A stretch of 64,000 bases of DNA from contig NZ_SSNZ01000002.1 of assembly GCF_004801375.1 (NCBI RefSeq), positions 434,001-498,000 of the forward strand. The letters run 5' to 3'. Positions 17,783 to 26,769 of the stretch are shown one piece after another; within the stretch, counting starts at the first letter, position 1; every line of letters begins with the position of its first letter. The notes below the pieces were generated by a model that was not told where the DNA came from, ran no database searches, and saw only the letters and a list, made by a program, of their open reading frames with translations. Origin of the DNA: Flavobacterium supellecticarium. GTDB taxonomy: Bacteria > Bacteroidota > Bacteroidia > Flavobacteriales > Flavobacteriaceae. The translations under genes were made by a program, and so were the position numbers.

Positions 17783-19327
17783 TTATTTGATACGATTGAA
17801 ATCCAGATCCTGGAAATCATAACTAAAATCCGTTAATGGTGAAATGGCATCCATTTTAATATTCTGTAAGTTGCCGTCATTATCATAGGTCAGGTACATA
17901 AAAGCATCGGCATTAAAATAACGGTTAAACCATTTTACGGCGTAGATGTTGTCTTTATAAAAGAATATTTCTCCGGATAACTGCGGCGACCGTTTGGAAA
18001 TAAAATGCAGTTTTTTTCCTTTTGCTACAATGGACACTTCGCCCAGCCAGTTGTCTTTAAAAACACCGGTCAGCTTGTCGTAATTGTGTTTGAACTTGCG
18101 ATTCCTCAAATTCGAAGCGACAGTTTCCCATACTTCCTTGGTTACTTTATCGGCTTCGGCTTCCCGTGATATTTTTTGATGGCTGTATTTGGATACATAA
18201 TCAGTATACGGGATATTCAGATAACTATCTTTTATGGTATTGGTGATGGCATTAAAAGCGGCACCCGACTGTTGGTTGGTAAAAACAATAATACCCAGTT
18301 CCAGTTCCGGAAGCAGGGTTACCTGTGTCACAATACCTTCCAGTCCGCCGGTATGCGATACCTGTAGTTTTCCTTTCACATCGTTTAACTGCCATCCGAG
18401 ACCGTAGGCTGTAAATAATGTATAATAAGGAGGCGTGGTGCTGTTTGGTAAAATGGTCTGTGGTGTCCACATTTCGTCGTGTTGCTGTTCGCTAAACAAT
18501 TGTTTTTCCTTGTTTGGACCATACTTTCCCTGTTGTAACTGTACCAAAGCCCATTTACTCATGTCGTTAACACTGGAGTAAATGCCTCCGGCAGCATCGA
18601 GAATGGTACTTTTATATCGTTTGATAACCTGTAGTTTACCGTCTATAGGGACATGCGGAACGATGGTGTTGGTCGTGTCTTTTAAACGCGACCAGGTACC
18701 TACACTATTATTCATTTCCAGCGGTTTCATAATACGTTGTTCGATAAAGGCTGCCCAACTTTGTCCGCTGACTTTTTCGATCACTTCTCCGGCAATTACA
18801 TAAAGCAGGTTGTCATAATCGTATTTGGTTCGGAACCCGGAAACCGGTTTGAGATACTGAATGTTTTTTACAATATCCTTGGCGGTAAAATCATGACCGT
18901 CCGGCCAGATCATTAAATCGCCGGCACCAAGACCCAATCCGCTACGGTGTGTTAGTAAATCCAGAATGGTAAATTCGTTGGTAACATAGTCGTTATACAT
19001 CCGGAATTCCGGGATATACTTTTTGACCTTATCATTCCAGTCAAGTTTGTGCTCGTCCACGAGTATGGCCAATGCGGCTGTGGTAAAAGCTTTACTATTG
19101 GAAGCAATTCCGAATAACGTATTTTCGTCTACTTTTTCTTTTGTTTTGATCGATTTTACTCCATAACCTTTGGAATGAATCACTTTTCCGTTTTTAACAA
19201 CGGCAACAGCAATTCCCGGAACGTCAAAAGTCGTCAGAGTTTTTTCCACCAGTTCGTCTATTTCGGGCGAACTGATCTGGGCATAAATTGAAAAACTGGA
19301 TAAGAATAAAAAGAAAAACTTTTTCAT
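17783..19327 (-). CDS. Secreted serine hydrolase, beta-lactamase/class C PBP family
   Basis: A 514-residue protein starting at MKKFFFLF with a type I signal peptide ending near IYAQ. The serine hydrolase motifs are all present: SNSK (76-79) as SxxK, YDN within KYDYDNLLY as YxN, and HTGG in VSHTGGLEG as the KTG equivalent. A C-terminal extension of about 130 residues resembles the DUF3471 lipocalin-like domain found with these enzymes. Possible activities are D-aminopeptidase, esterase or peptidoglycan endopeptidase; beta-lactamase activity is not implied. It lies 23 bp after the RNA methyltransferase gene and is probably co-transcribed. Confidence 0.9.
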   Translation of the reverse strand: MKKFFFLFLSSFSIYAQISSPEIDELVEKTLTTFDVPGIAVAVVKNGKVIHSKGYGVKSIKTKEKVDENTLFGIASNSKAFTTAALAILVDEHKLDWNDKVKKYIPEFRMYNDYVTNEFTILDLLTHRSGLGLGAGDLMIWPDGHDFTAKDIVKNIQYLKPVSGFRTKYDYDNLLYVIAGEVIEKVSGQSWAAFIEQRIMKPLEMNNSVGTWSRLKDTTNTIVPHVPIDGKLQVIKRYKSTILDAAGGIYSSVNDMSKWALVQLQQGKYGPNKEKQLFSEQQHDEMWTPQTILPNSTTPPYYTLFTAYGLGWQLNDVKGKLQVSHTGGLEGIVTQVTLLPELELGIIVFTNQQSGAAFNAITNTIKDSYLNIPYTDYVSKYSHQKISREAEADKVTKEVWETVASNLRNRKFKHNYDKLTGVFKDNWLGEVSIVAKGKKLHFISKRSPQLSGEIFFYKDNIYAVKWFNRYFNADAFMYLTYDNDGNLQNIKMDAISPLTDFSYDFQDLDFNRIK

Positions 19328-19350
19328 AATCATGCAATAATTAATTTGGG

Positions 19351-20139
19351 TTATGGGAGTCGTTGTCTTTTGGCTTCAAAGATTAGAATTGCAGCGGCAA
19401 CGGAAACATTCATGGAATCGATTTCCCCTTCCATAGGGATGATAATATTTTGCTTACTGGCGGTACGCCATGCCTTAGTAAGTCCGGTGGCTTCTGTACC
19501 TACTACAAGCGCAGTGGCACCGGTATAGTCTTGTGTATGATAGTGTGTCGAATCTTGTAATGTCGCACAGTAAATAGCGATCCCCTGATCTTTAAGATAG
19601 GCGATAACGTCTTCGGTCGATCCGGTTGCTATAGGTCTGGTAAAAAGACAGCCCACGCTGGAACGGATGATGTTTGGATTGTAAAGGTCGCTTTTGGGAT
19701 TGGCAATAATAACGGCATCCAGATTGGCCGCATCGGCAGTTCGTAATAAAGCACCAATATTTCCGGGTTTTTCCGGAGCTTCGGCTACCAGAATAAGTGG
19801 ATTTTTCCGTAGTTTTAAATCGGATAACAACAAGGATTTCGATTCGGCTATGGCCAGAATACCTTCCGTCGTATCACGGTAGGCCAGTTTTTGGTAGACT
19901 TCTTTACTGATTTCGATAATTTCAGTATCTGATGTCGTTATTTGATTAACAGCTGAAAGTGAAATTATTTCCGGAGAAAATAAAACAGTAATAAGTCGGT
20001 AACCACCTTTTTGTGCCAGCATTATTTCCCGCTGACCTTCAATAAGGAAAGTGCCGGATTGTTTCCGGTTTTTGGCTTTGTCCTGTAACTGGAGCAACGA
20101 TTTAATAAAAGGATTCTGTACACTACTAATCTGCTTCAT
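19351..20139 (-). CDS. TrmH/SpoU-family RNA 2'-O-methyltransferase
   Basis: The 262-residue SPOUT enzyme uses S-adenosylmethionine to methylate a ribose 2'-OH of tRNA or rRNA. Motif 1 is NIGALLRTADAANLDAVI, motif 2 ALVVGTEATGLT, and motif 3 IPMEGEIDSMNVSVAAAIL, together forming the knotted active site. The first about 100 residues resemble the L30e-like RNA-binding domain (MKQISSVQNPFIKSLLQL). The exact RNA target is not clear. A likely promoter lies upstream, and the serine hydrolase follows. Confidence 0.92.
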   Translation of the reverse strand: MKQISSVQNPFIKSLLQLQDKAKNRKQSGTFLIEGQREIMLAQKGGYRLITVLFSPEIISLSAVNQITTSDTEIIEISKEVYQKLAYRDTTEGILAIAESKSLLLSDLKLRKNPLILVAEAPEKPGNIGALLRTADAANLDAVIIANPKSDLYNPNIIRSSVGCLFTRPIATGSTEDVIAYLKDQGIAIYCATLQDSTHYHTQDYTGATALVVGTEATGLTKAWRTASKQNIIIPMEGEIDSMNVSVAAAILIFEAKRQRLP

Positions 20140-20174
20140 TGTTGTAAAATGATGTATGCGTTATTTTTTACGGG

Positions 20175-20206
20175 TAAAAATAAACTTAAATTTATAAATA
20201 TAACAA
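20175..20206 (-). promoter_or_regulatory. Possible promoter of the RNA methyltransferase gene
   Basis: On the minus strand: TTG, 21 bp, TATTTTTA (one mismatch to the -7 consensus). Confidence 0.4.
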
Positions 20207-20235
20207 GGATAGCCGGAGGAATAACAGCTGTCCTT
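20205..20235 (-). terminator. Hairpin after the outer membrane barrel gene
   Basis: AAGGATAGC and GCTGTCCTT pair with one wobble. On the minus strand a T-rich stretch follows. It would end the long SpoIIM-MoxR-barrel transcript. Confidence 0.45.
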
Positions 20236-20250
20236 ACTATTTTTATTTTT

Positions 20251-21462
20251 TTAGAATAATCGATATCCTAAGATAAATGAAGTGGTATTGTATTTACTGT
20301 CGTATTGTGTTTGGGTATTAACAAGGCTACGGTTTGTTGCATAACGCAATTCAAAACTGAAACGCTCTAAGAAACGGAAACCGGCACCGATACCAAAATT
20401 ATAAACAGGATCTACATTGACTTCTGTAGGTTGCTTGTAAACGGTGTAAACAAGTTTGGAACCCAAATCAATATTATAGCTAAAGATACCGTTGATAAAT
20501 AAAGCGGATTTGTCGTTTAAGTGCATATAGTAACGAACACCAACCGGAATATCAAGCGATTTATAATCAAGCGAATGTGTGTAACCATCCTGAATGATTT
20601 CTGATTTGTAAGACTGGAAACTTGGTTCCAGAATCAGACTCCATTTGTTTCCGTATAACGGTAAAATATACTCTAATTCGGCACCAATTCGGAATGTCAT
20701 TTTGTTACCAAAATCAACATACGGTTCGCCAAAGTTTTTAGAATTACTGTCAAAAGAAGCTGAAGTCGTGTTTAAGCCGATTCGCGCACTAAGGTGTAAA
20801 GCGCTTTTTCGAACAATCTCCTGTTTAAAAGCAGTAGCGGTTCCGGATGGATTTTTACACGTATTGTATTTTTCAAAAAGGGCAATCAGGTCGTTATCAC
20901 GGTAACGAGTGGCACGCAGCAAATCACGGGTGATGGCTTCACATTTTAAATTGGTATAGAGTTGGTTTTTATATTCCTCATTGGCTCTGATTTCAGTACC
21001 TTCAAGATACGATTTGAAAATAAGCGGTTCAATTTCGGAGCCATTATGCGAATAGAAAAACTTATACGAATTTTCATCTTCAAATAAATAAAGAGAAGCA
21101 TCCCCCTGAACTAAAACTCTTAGGAATTGTCCTTCTTCATTAAAAACAGGTTCCGGACTTTTACTTAAAGAATTTTGTTTTTCGGACGAACGATCCAGTT
21201 TGATCCAGGCACTGATAAATTTAACTTTTTGATTGATAAACCCAAATTCTTTAGTATTGGACCAATTGGCAGTTTCCACCACGCCGTTTTGGTCTCGTTT
21301 GTATTCGATTTCTTTAGGATTGTTACGCCAGTCAAGATTTTTAATCCAGCAGCTCATCCGTTCATTGCCGTTTTTAATAATGTATCCTTCTTCAAATTTG
21401 ATTTGCGCCTGGACGGAAAGGGAGGTAATAAGTAATAAGGCAAATAGTAAAATTTTTCTCAT
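20251..21462 (-). CDS. Secreted protein with C-terminal outer membrane beta-barrel
   Basis: A 403-residue protein with a type I signal peptide (MRKILLFALLLITSLSV, cut after VQAQ). The first half is soluble, with Trp and charged residues. The second half, from about residue 220, alternates hydrophobic and polar residues in barrel strands and ends TTSFILGYRLF, a C-terminal aromatic as in outer membrane barrels of the OmpW/PorT-like class. It follows DUF58 by only 32 bp on the same strand with no terminator between, so it may be the last gene of the MoxR operon. Function unknown. Confidence 0.82.
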   Translation of the reverse strand: MRKILLFALLLITSLSVQAQIKFEEGYIIKNGNERMSCWIKNLDWRNNPKEIEYKRDQNGVVETANWSNTKEFGFINQKVKFISAWIKLDRSSEKQNSLSKSPEPVFNEEGQFLRVLVQGDASLYLFEDENSYKFFYSHNGSEIEPLIFKSYLEGTEIRANEEYKNQLYTNLKCEAITRDLLRATRYRDNDLIALFEKYNTCKNPSGTATAFKQEIVRKSALHLSARIGLNTTSASFDSNSKNFGEPYVDFGNKMTFRIGAELEYILPLYGNKWSLILEPSFQSYKSEIIQDGYTHSLDYKSLDIPVGVRYYMHLNDKSALFINGIFSYNIDLGSKLVYTVYKQPTEVNVDPVYNFGIGAGFRFLERFSFELRYATNRSLVNTQTQYDSKYNTTSFILGYRLF

Positions 21463-21494
21463 GATTTTGTTTAAATGTTTGTTTGAATGTTAAA

Positions 21495-22826
21495 TTAAAG
21501 TATTCCTCTTGATTTAATTTCTAAATATTTATTGATAGTGTCGAGTGTTAAGTGTTCCGGTTGGGTTAATACGGAATAGATACCGTATTTTTTAAGTTCG
21601 TTTACAATCAGGCGTTTTTCAAAGGCAAATTTTTCGGCGATAGTCTGGTCGTATACATCCTGTACGGTGGTTATTTTTTTATCGATCAGTTGGTTGAGTT
21701 CGGTGTTGTTAAAAAAGATCACAACCAGTAAATGGTTTTTGGCAATACCTTTTAAATACGGAAGCTGTCTGTAAAGTCCGTCGAGTGTCTCAAAATTGGT
21801 ATACAAAAGAATAAGACTACGTTGATTGATATTCTTTTTGACATCGACATACAACCGACCGAAGTCACTTTCGAAAAAATCCGTTCGGATATTATAAAGG
21901 GCTTCCATGATGAGGTGCATCTGCGATTGACGTCGTTCGGCCACCACGCGGTTTTCAATTTTTTTGGAAAATGTCATCATACCGGCTTTGTCCTGTTTTT
22001 TTAGAATTACATTCGATAAGGCGAGTGAAGCATTAATCGAATAATCCAGCAGACTTAATCCGTTAAAAGGCATTTTCATCGTACGCCCTTTATCGATGAT
22101 CATATAGACATTCTGTGATTTTTCGTCCTGATATTGGTTGACCATCAGCTGATTCCTTTTGGCTGTGGCCTTCCAGTTTAGCGTACGAATATCGTCGCCC
22201 GGCACATATTCTTTGATTTGTTCAAATTCCATCGTATGACCGATCCGTCTTATTTTTTTTACCCCATATTGAAACAGGTTATTCGAAAAAGCCATCAAAT
22301 CGTATTTGCGCAACTGTATAAACGACGGATAGGTGGGAAGGGTTTGATTGTGATCAAAAGTAAAACGTCTGGCGACAAGACGTAATGGTGAGGCAACATA
22401 GACATTCAGATTGCCAAAGGAATATTCGCCCCGTTCGGTTGGACGGAGGAAATATTGGAAATGGTCTTTTTCGTGTCGGTTAAGCTTACGGTTCACTTCG
22501 AAATTACGTACCTGAAACTGGAATGGAATTTCATCGATAATCTTTAGCCAGATATCAAAAGAATACACGCTTTTTAGTTTTACCGTAACGGGATTTTCAT
22601 CGCCATTGGATAATTTTTCCGGCAGCACGCGCGAGGCTTTTATCCCTTCTTTTGCGGTGAAAAGCAATAGGATGTCAATGCCCGTAAAGGCGAGTAACAA
22701 CCAGAACAACAACCAGCTCACGCGATAGAGTTCCTCGAAAAAATAGGCCAGCACAAAGCTTACTATAATCCCGAGTAGGCTATAGAAAAAGAAGTTGTTG
22801 AGGTATAGTTTTTTAAAAAAGTTCAA
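21495..22826 (-). CDS. DUF58 (von Willebrand factor A-like) membrane protein
   Basis: The 443-residue protein begins with two closely spaced membrane helices (about residues 8-55). A beta-rich region follows, then the DUF58 signature GDDIRTLNWKATAKRNQLMV and a vWA-like fold. The metal-site motif expected as DxSxS reads DKGRT (in VYMIIDKGRTMKMP, about 236-249), so it is altered. DUF58 proteins are regular partners of MoxR ATPases; MoxR is immediately upstream with a 32-bp gap. A chaperone-like role in assembling or activating a membrane complex is inferred from other MoxR-vWA pairs. Confidence 0.92.
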   Translation of the reverse strand: MNFFKKLYLNNFFFYSLLGIIVSFVLAYFFEELYRVSWLLFWLLLAFTGIDILLLFTAKEGIKASRVLPEKLSNGDENPVTVKLKSVYSFDIWLKIIDEIPFQFQVRNFEVNRKLNRHEKDHFQYFLRPTERGEYSFGNLNVYVASPLRLVARRFTFDHNQTLPTYPSFIQLRKYDLMAFSNNLFQYGVKKIRRIGHTMEFEQIKEYVPGDDIRTLNWKATAKRNQLMVNQYQDEKSQNVYMIIDKGRTMKMPFNGLSLLDYSINASLALSNVILKKQDKAGMMTFSKKIENRVVAERRQSQMHLIMEALYNIRTDFFESDFGRLYVDVKKNINQRSLILLYTNFETLDGLYRQLPYLKGIAKNHLLVVIFFNNTELNQLIDKKITTVQDVYDQTIAEKFAFEKRLIVNELKKYGIYSVLTQPEHLTLDTINKYLEIKSRGIL

Positions 22827-22858
22827 AGCTATAGTGATAAAAAATGAACAGTAACGAC

Positions 22859-23875
22859 CTATCTTGGGATTTCAACCGTGTCGACGATCTGTTTGATGAT
22901 TTCCGCACTGGTGATGCCTTCCATTTCGCGCTCCGGACTCACCACCACACGGTGTTGTAATACCGGTATTGCGGCTTCTTTGATATCTTCCGGACTTACG
23001 AAATCGCGTCCGCGTAAAGCTGCAAATGCTTTGGATGCGTTTAGAATGGCGATCGAGGCCCTTGGTGAAGCGCCCAAATAGAGGAATGCATTTTCACGGG
23101 AATTCAACACGATTTTGGCAATATATTCAATCAGATTCGGTTCAATACGGATTTGTTTGATCAGACTTTGATAGTTTAGAATATCGCTTTGCGTAATGAT
23201 TTGCTGAATTGATTCTAATTTGTTTCGGTCTTGTAAGGCATTTTCACGCTGAATAATCGCGATTTCCTCTTCCAGATTCGGATAGTTGATGTTGATCTTA
23301 AAAAGGAAACGATCGAGTTGTGCTTCCGGTAAGCGATACGTACCTTCCTGTTCGATTGGATTTTGAGTCGCGATTACCAGAAAAGGGGTGTCTAACAGAT
23401 AGGTTTTACCGTCAATAGTGATTTGGCGTTCTTCCATCACCTCAAAAAGTGCCGCCTGTGTTTTGGCCGGGGCGCGGTTGATTTCATCGATTAATATAAA
23501 ATTGGAAAAAATAGGCCCTTTTTTAAACTCAAAAGCCGATTTGGATAAATCGAAAACGGAAGTTCCCAGAATATCCGAAGGCATCAAATCGGGTGTAAAC
23601 TGAATTCGGTTAAACTGCAAAGCCAGTGTTTTCGAAAGGAGTTTGGCGGTAATGGTTTTGGCAACACCGGGAACACCTTCCAGTAATACGTGACCGTTGG
23701 AAAGAATGGCCGCCAAAAGCTGATCAATCATTTTTTCCTGACCTACGATAACGGTTGCCAGTTCCTGTTTGATTCGGGTTACACTTTCTAAAAGTGCCGA
23801 AAGATCCAGTCGGGTTTCAAAATTTACATTTTCGGTTTGTGTTTGCTCGGTTGGGGTATTTTCAAAAGTATCCAT
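22859..23875 (-). CDS. moxR: MoxR-family AAA+ ATPase
   Basis: The 338-residue AAA+ protein has Walker A GVPGVAKT (67-74) and Walker B LIDEINRAP (129-137). Also present are sensor 1 in VIATQNPIEQEGTYRLPEAQ and the downstream GASPRAS motif with sensor 2. MoxR ATPases act as chaperones that insert cofactors or mature protein complexes together with vWA-domain partners. One base separates it from the DUF4350 gene upstream, and DUF58 follows. Confidence 0.95.
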   Translation of the reverse strand: MDTFENTPTEQTQTENVNFETRLDLSALLESVTRIKQELATVIVGQEKMIDQLLAAILSNGHVLLEGVPGVAKTITAKLLSKTLALQFNRIQFTPDLMPSDILGTSVFDLSKSAFEFKKGPIFSNFILIDEINRAPAKTQAALFEVMEERQITIDGKTYLLDTPFLVIATQNPIEQEGTYRLPEAQLDRFLFKININYPNLEEEIAIIQRENALQDRNKLESIQQIITQSDILNYQSLIKQIRIEPNLIEYIAKIVLNSRENAFLYLGASPRASIAILNASKAFAALRGRDFVSPEDIKEAAIPVLQHRVVVSPEREMEGITSAEIIKQIVDTVEIPR

Positions 23876-23876
23876 A

Positions 23877-25067
23877 TTACTTTAATTTTTCTATTGCTTT
23901 ACTAATTTCAATGACATCGGCTTGGGTGCTCACAAGCTCATTTCGGTGTTTTTGGATCAGACGTACAACTTTTTCGATTAGTACGGGATCTTTTCCGGTT
24001 TTCTGATGTAGCCTTTTAACAAAGGTTTCGTCCAGTTGGAACGTATCGATCAGGTATTCCGATCGTATTTTTTCGAGAAAATAAATGATCTTTTTTTCAA
24101 TAATCAAATGGTGACTACCTTCCTGAAGGTAAAGATTTCCGATTGTCTTGGTAAAATCGACCGTGGTATTCGGTACCGGTTCTTTTATCGGAATCACCCG
24201 TTGGCGTCGTTTGGCATTAAAGAGCATAAATACAAACATTCCGATCAGGAAAAGATACCAGGCCCATTTTAAGGCCGGCTGACTCAGGATATAGCGCATT
24301 GGTGAACCGGAAATATGCTGATCATTATAACTAAACGATTGCCAAAACAGTTCCCCTTTTGGGATGTACGATAAAATGGCACTGCAATATTCGGCATTTT
24401 TGTCTTTCAACAATACATAATTCGAAAAAGCGGCCGGTTGCGTATGCAGCAGAAAATAGCCCATGCCGTAAGGAACCCGGATAAAGTTCGCATTTTTAAC
24501 GGTATCCGTTTGCTGATAGCCCAAAACATCGGTTGTAGTAGAATCGATCGAACTGAAACTCACATTTCCGCTACCTCTGTGGAAATTATAGGTTTGATCC
24601 TTAAGGTTATTTGCACTTAGTTTTTGCAGCATTTTATTTTCCAATGACATGCCTGTACTGTAATCAAATTTTAAGGAATCCATTAATTTTTTAGGAAACG
24701 ACTGCATACTTAAAAAAGCCGTATTACCATGATCAACGAAATACAACAGCTCGTCGGCCGAGGTGTCGTCGATCGTATTTTGGTCGGAAATCATCAGGAT
24801 GGTTCCTTTAGCGGTATAGGTCGAATCGGCATAACTGTATTTTGGATCCAGAAATTCATAAACCGTAGTCCCGAAACGTACTATTTTTTGCTTCGGAAAA
24901 AGGCTTGGGATTTCCTTGTTAAATACATACAAACCAAACGGAATCTTGTCCTGGATCGTATAACTTGGCGTCCAGTTAATCGGTTTTGGTCGGCCGGAAT
25001 CAATAACAATAATTCCAACAATTATCAAAACCAGAAAAGCGATATATAGTTTTAAAGTCCGGTTCAT
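23877..25067 (-). CDS. DUF4350-containing membrane protein
   Basis: A 396-residue protein with an N-terminal anchor (LYIAFLVLIIVGIIVI, about residues 7-22) and a large extracytoplasmic region. A second membrane helix (KWAWYLFLIGMFVFMLF) lies at about 268-285, and the cytoplasmic C-terminal part of about 110 residues is charged. The middle region contains DQNTIDDTSADELLYFVDHG, typical of DUF4350, a domain related to the GATase-like GIFT fold. It sits directly between DUF4129 and MoxR, as in many genomes. Its biochemical role is unknown. Confidence 0.88.
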   Translation of the reverse strand: MNRTLKLYIAFLVLIIVGIIVIDSGRPKPINWTPSYTIQDKIPFGLYVFNKEIPSLFPKQKIVRFGTTVYEFLDPKYSYADSTYTAKGTILMISDQNTIDDTSADELLYFVDHGNTAFLSMQSFPKKLMDSLKFDYSTGMSLENKMLQKLSANNLKDQTYNFHRGSGNVSFSSIDSTTTDVLGYQQTDTVKNANFIRVPYGMGYFLLHTQPAAFSNYVLLKDKNAEYCSAILSYIPKGELFWQSFSYNDQHISGSPMRYILSQPALKWAWYLFLIGMFVFMLFNAKRRQRVIPIKEPVPNTTVDFTKTIGNLYLQEGSHHLIIEKKIIYFLEKIRSEYLIDTFQLDETFVKRLHQKTGKDPVLIEKVVRLIQKHRNELVSTQADVIEISKAIEKLK

Positions 25068-25826
25068 TTATAAGGAATTAAAGGTGTTGAGAAACGTTTT
25101 TTCCGATTGGATAAAAGCCGTTTCGTTTAGTTCAAATTCACCATACCAGCTATAATCGTAGATATAGGAAAGATAGGCAAAGTCGTGTCGTAATTTAGGA
25201 TTGCTAATTTCATACAAATAATCGGAATTGGTTTTTTCAATATCCCATTCGATAAGTGATTTATCGGATAGACGTTTGAGTAACCACAGATAATAATAAC
25301 GGATCGCTAGTCGGTAATCGTTATTGTTTTTGGAATCCCGTATTGCCTTTTCAAAATTAATGGAATGAATGTCTTCGTCGATCGCATCGGAAGTCGCGAT
25401 TTTCTTTTGTGATGATTTCCCAAAAATCCAATTGCCTTCCTTATTAAGGATCGTTTTTACAATCATATAAACCACAAAGAGTACGATCAATATCGCTATA
25501 ACTTTTAAAACAATTTCCAATGCGGTTGGATTGGCACCGTCCAGTCCAAAGGAAAAAATACGGCCCAGCCAATATTGTAACCAGGCTTTGAAATTATTCC
25601 AGGCACTGGTGTCGGGCGCTACGGTTTCATATTGGAAATCCGTTCCGGAATAGTTTTCTTTAAAATTAGACTGAAAGGGCAACGGTTGTATTGCCGTGGT
25701 ATCCGACCATTTTTGAACGTCCAGATTTTTTTGGGCAACAGCAGGTGGATCCTCGAGTTCGACCACTTGTGAAAAAGTCGTAAAAGAGGAAAAAAACAGG
25801 ATAATATAAAGGAGAAATTTATTCAC
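25068..25826 (-). CDS. DUF4129-containing membrane protein
   Basis: About 252 residues if it starts at GTG 25826 (MNKFLLYIILFFSSF). A TTG four codons upstream is the alternative. A signal peptide is followed by a periplasmic segment and one membrane helix (about 105-125). The C-terminal cytoplasmic domain carries the DUF4129 pattern LAIRYYYLWLLKRLSD and FAYLSYIYDYSWYGEFEL. The start overlaps the end of the preceding membrane protein gene, so translation is coupled. DUF4129 is regularly found beside MoxR/DUF58; function unknown. Confidence 0.87.
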   Translation of the reverse strand: MNKFLLYIILFFSSFTTFSQVVELEDPPAVAQKNLDVQKWSDTTAIQPLPFQSNFKENYSGTDFQYETVAPDTSAWNNFKAWLQYWLGRIFSFGLDGANPTALEIVLKVIAILIVLFVVYMIVKTILNKEGNWIFGKSSQKKIATSDAIDEDIHSINFEKAIRDSKNNNDYRLAIRYYYLWLLKRLSDKSLIEWDIEKTNSDYLYEISNPKLRHDFAYLSYIYDYSWYGEFELNETAFIQSEKTFLNTFNSL

Positions 25827-26769
25827 TTTGTGTACCAATCAAATCAATATCATTTTTAGACGTGTTGTTTTCCGATTCTTCGCGGATGCTGTAATAGATC
25901 ACGCCGTTGTTGACCAATAACAGATTCTGCATAAAGAAATTTAAAAGTACCGACAGTACAAATACCAACAACATCATGATCACAAAAAACGAAAACGGAT
26001 TGGAAGACTCCGGATCAAAAGAACCCGGATTGTCAAGGGTAGTAAATACCGAAGCCACTCCGATAATATACGGAATCATCGAGATCGTTCCTACAATAGC
26101 CTGTACGATAAGATACATGACAAATGTAGAACCAATGATAGGCCAGAATTTGCTTTTCATCATTCGGAACGCTTTGCTTAGCGAGGCGAAATAATCATCA
26201 TCGGTCGAAATATAATTATAGAAACTCAGCGATAACCAGGAACCTGCCGCCGGAATCAGAAGCAGTATTATCGGGATTCCGATTAGGATAAAGGCCAAAG
26301 CAAACGACAATATAAAAGTCAGCGCGATTAGCGGGATAGCAGTGAACATTGAAAGGATGAAAAAAAGAAGCACCTTTCCAATTTTAGATTTGACCATTCG
26401 GGTGATTTCCGCCGTGTCAAAATCTTTTTTTCGGGATAACAAGTCCAGATAAACTACCGGATAGAGATAGCTGATCAAGCTGATAATGAGCATTAGAATA
26501 GCCGACAATCCGCCGAAGCCAAGAAACAGTAAAAAGTTTTCTGCGATAAAACTGTCAAATTGATTTCCGGGTGCGCCATTATTCAAACCGGAAAGGGTTC
26601 CTTCGTAAAATACTTTAAAAAGGAAAAACACCAGCACTAGTAAAATAAGCACAAAACCACCGTTTACAATCAGGTAGTTTCGGAAATAATGTCTTCCATA
26701 TAATTTAAAAAAGCTAAAAGTATCGCCGACTAATTCGTTGAAATTTCTTTTTTTATAAAGTTGAAACAT
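25819..26769 (-). CDS. Multi-pass membrane protein (glycerophosphodiester phosphodiesterase membrane-domain-like)
   Basis: A 316-residue protein with about six hydrophobic segments, rich in Leu, Ile, Phe and small residues (for example FILSFALAFILIGIPIILLLIP). The N-terminal FNELVGDTFSFFKLYG and the central SLSKAFRMMKSKFWPIIGSTF resemble the membrane domain of GDPD-like proteins (DUF975/YciC type). No catalytic site is seen. The gene overlaps SpoIIM by 17 bp and DUF4129 by about 8 bp, which places it firmly in the operon. No function can be assigned. Confidence 0.82.
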   Translation of the reverse strand: MFQLYKKRNFNELVGDTFSFFKLYGRHYFRNYLIVNGGFVLILLVLVFFLFKVFYEGTLSGLNNGAPGNQFDSFIAENFLLFLGFGGLSAILMLIISLISYLYPVVYLDLLSRKKDFDTAEITRMVKSKIGKVLLFFILSMFTAIPLIALTFILSFALAFILIGIPIILLLIPAAGSWLSLSFYNYISTDDDYFASLSKAFRMMKSKFWPIIGSTFVMYLIVQAIVGTISMIPYIIGVASVFTTLDNPGSFDPESSNPFSFFVIMMLLVFVLSVLLNFFMQNLLLVNNGVIYYSIREESENNTSKNDIDLIGTQSE

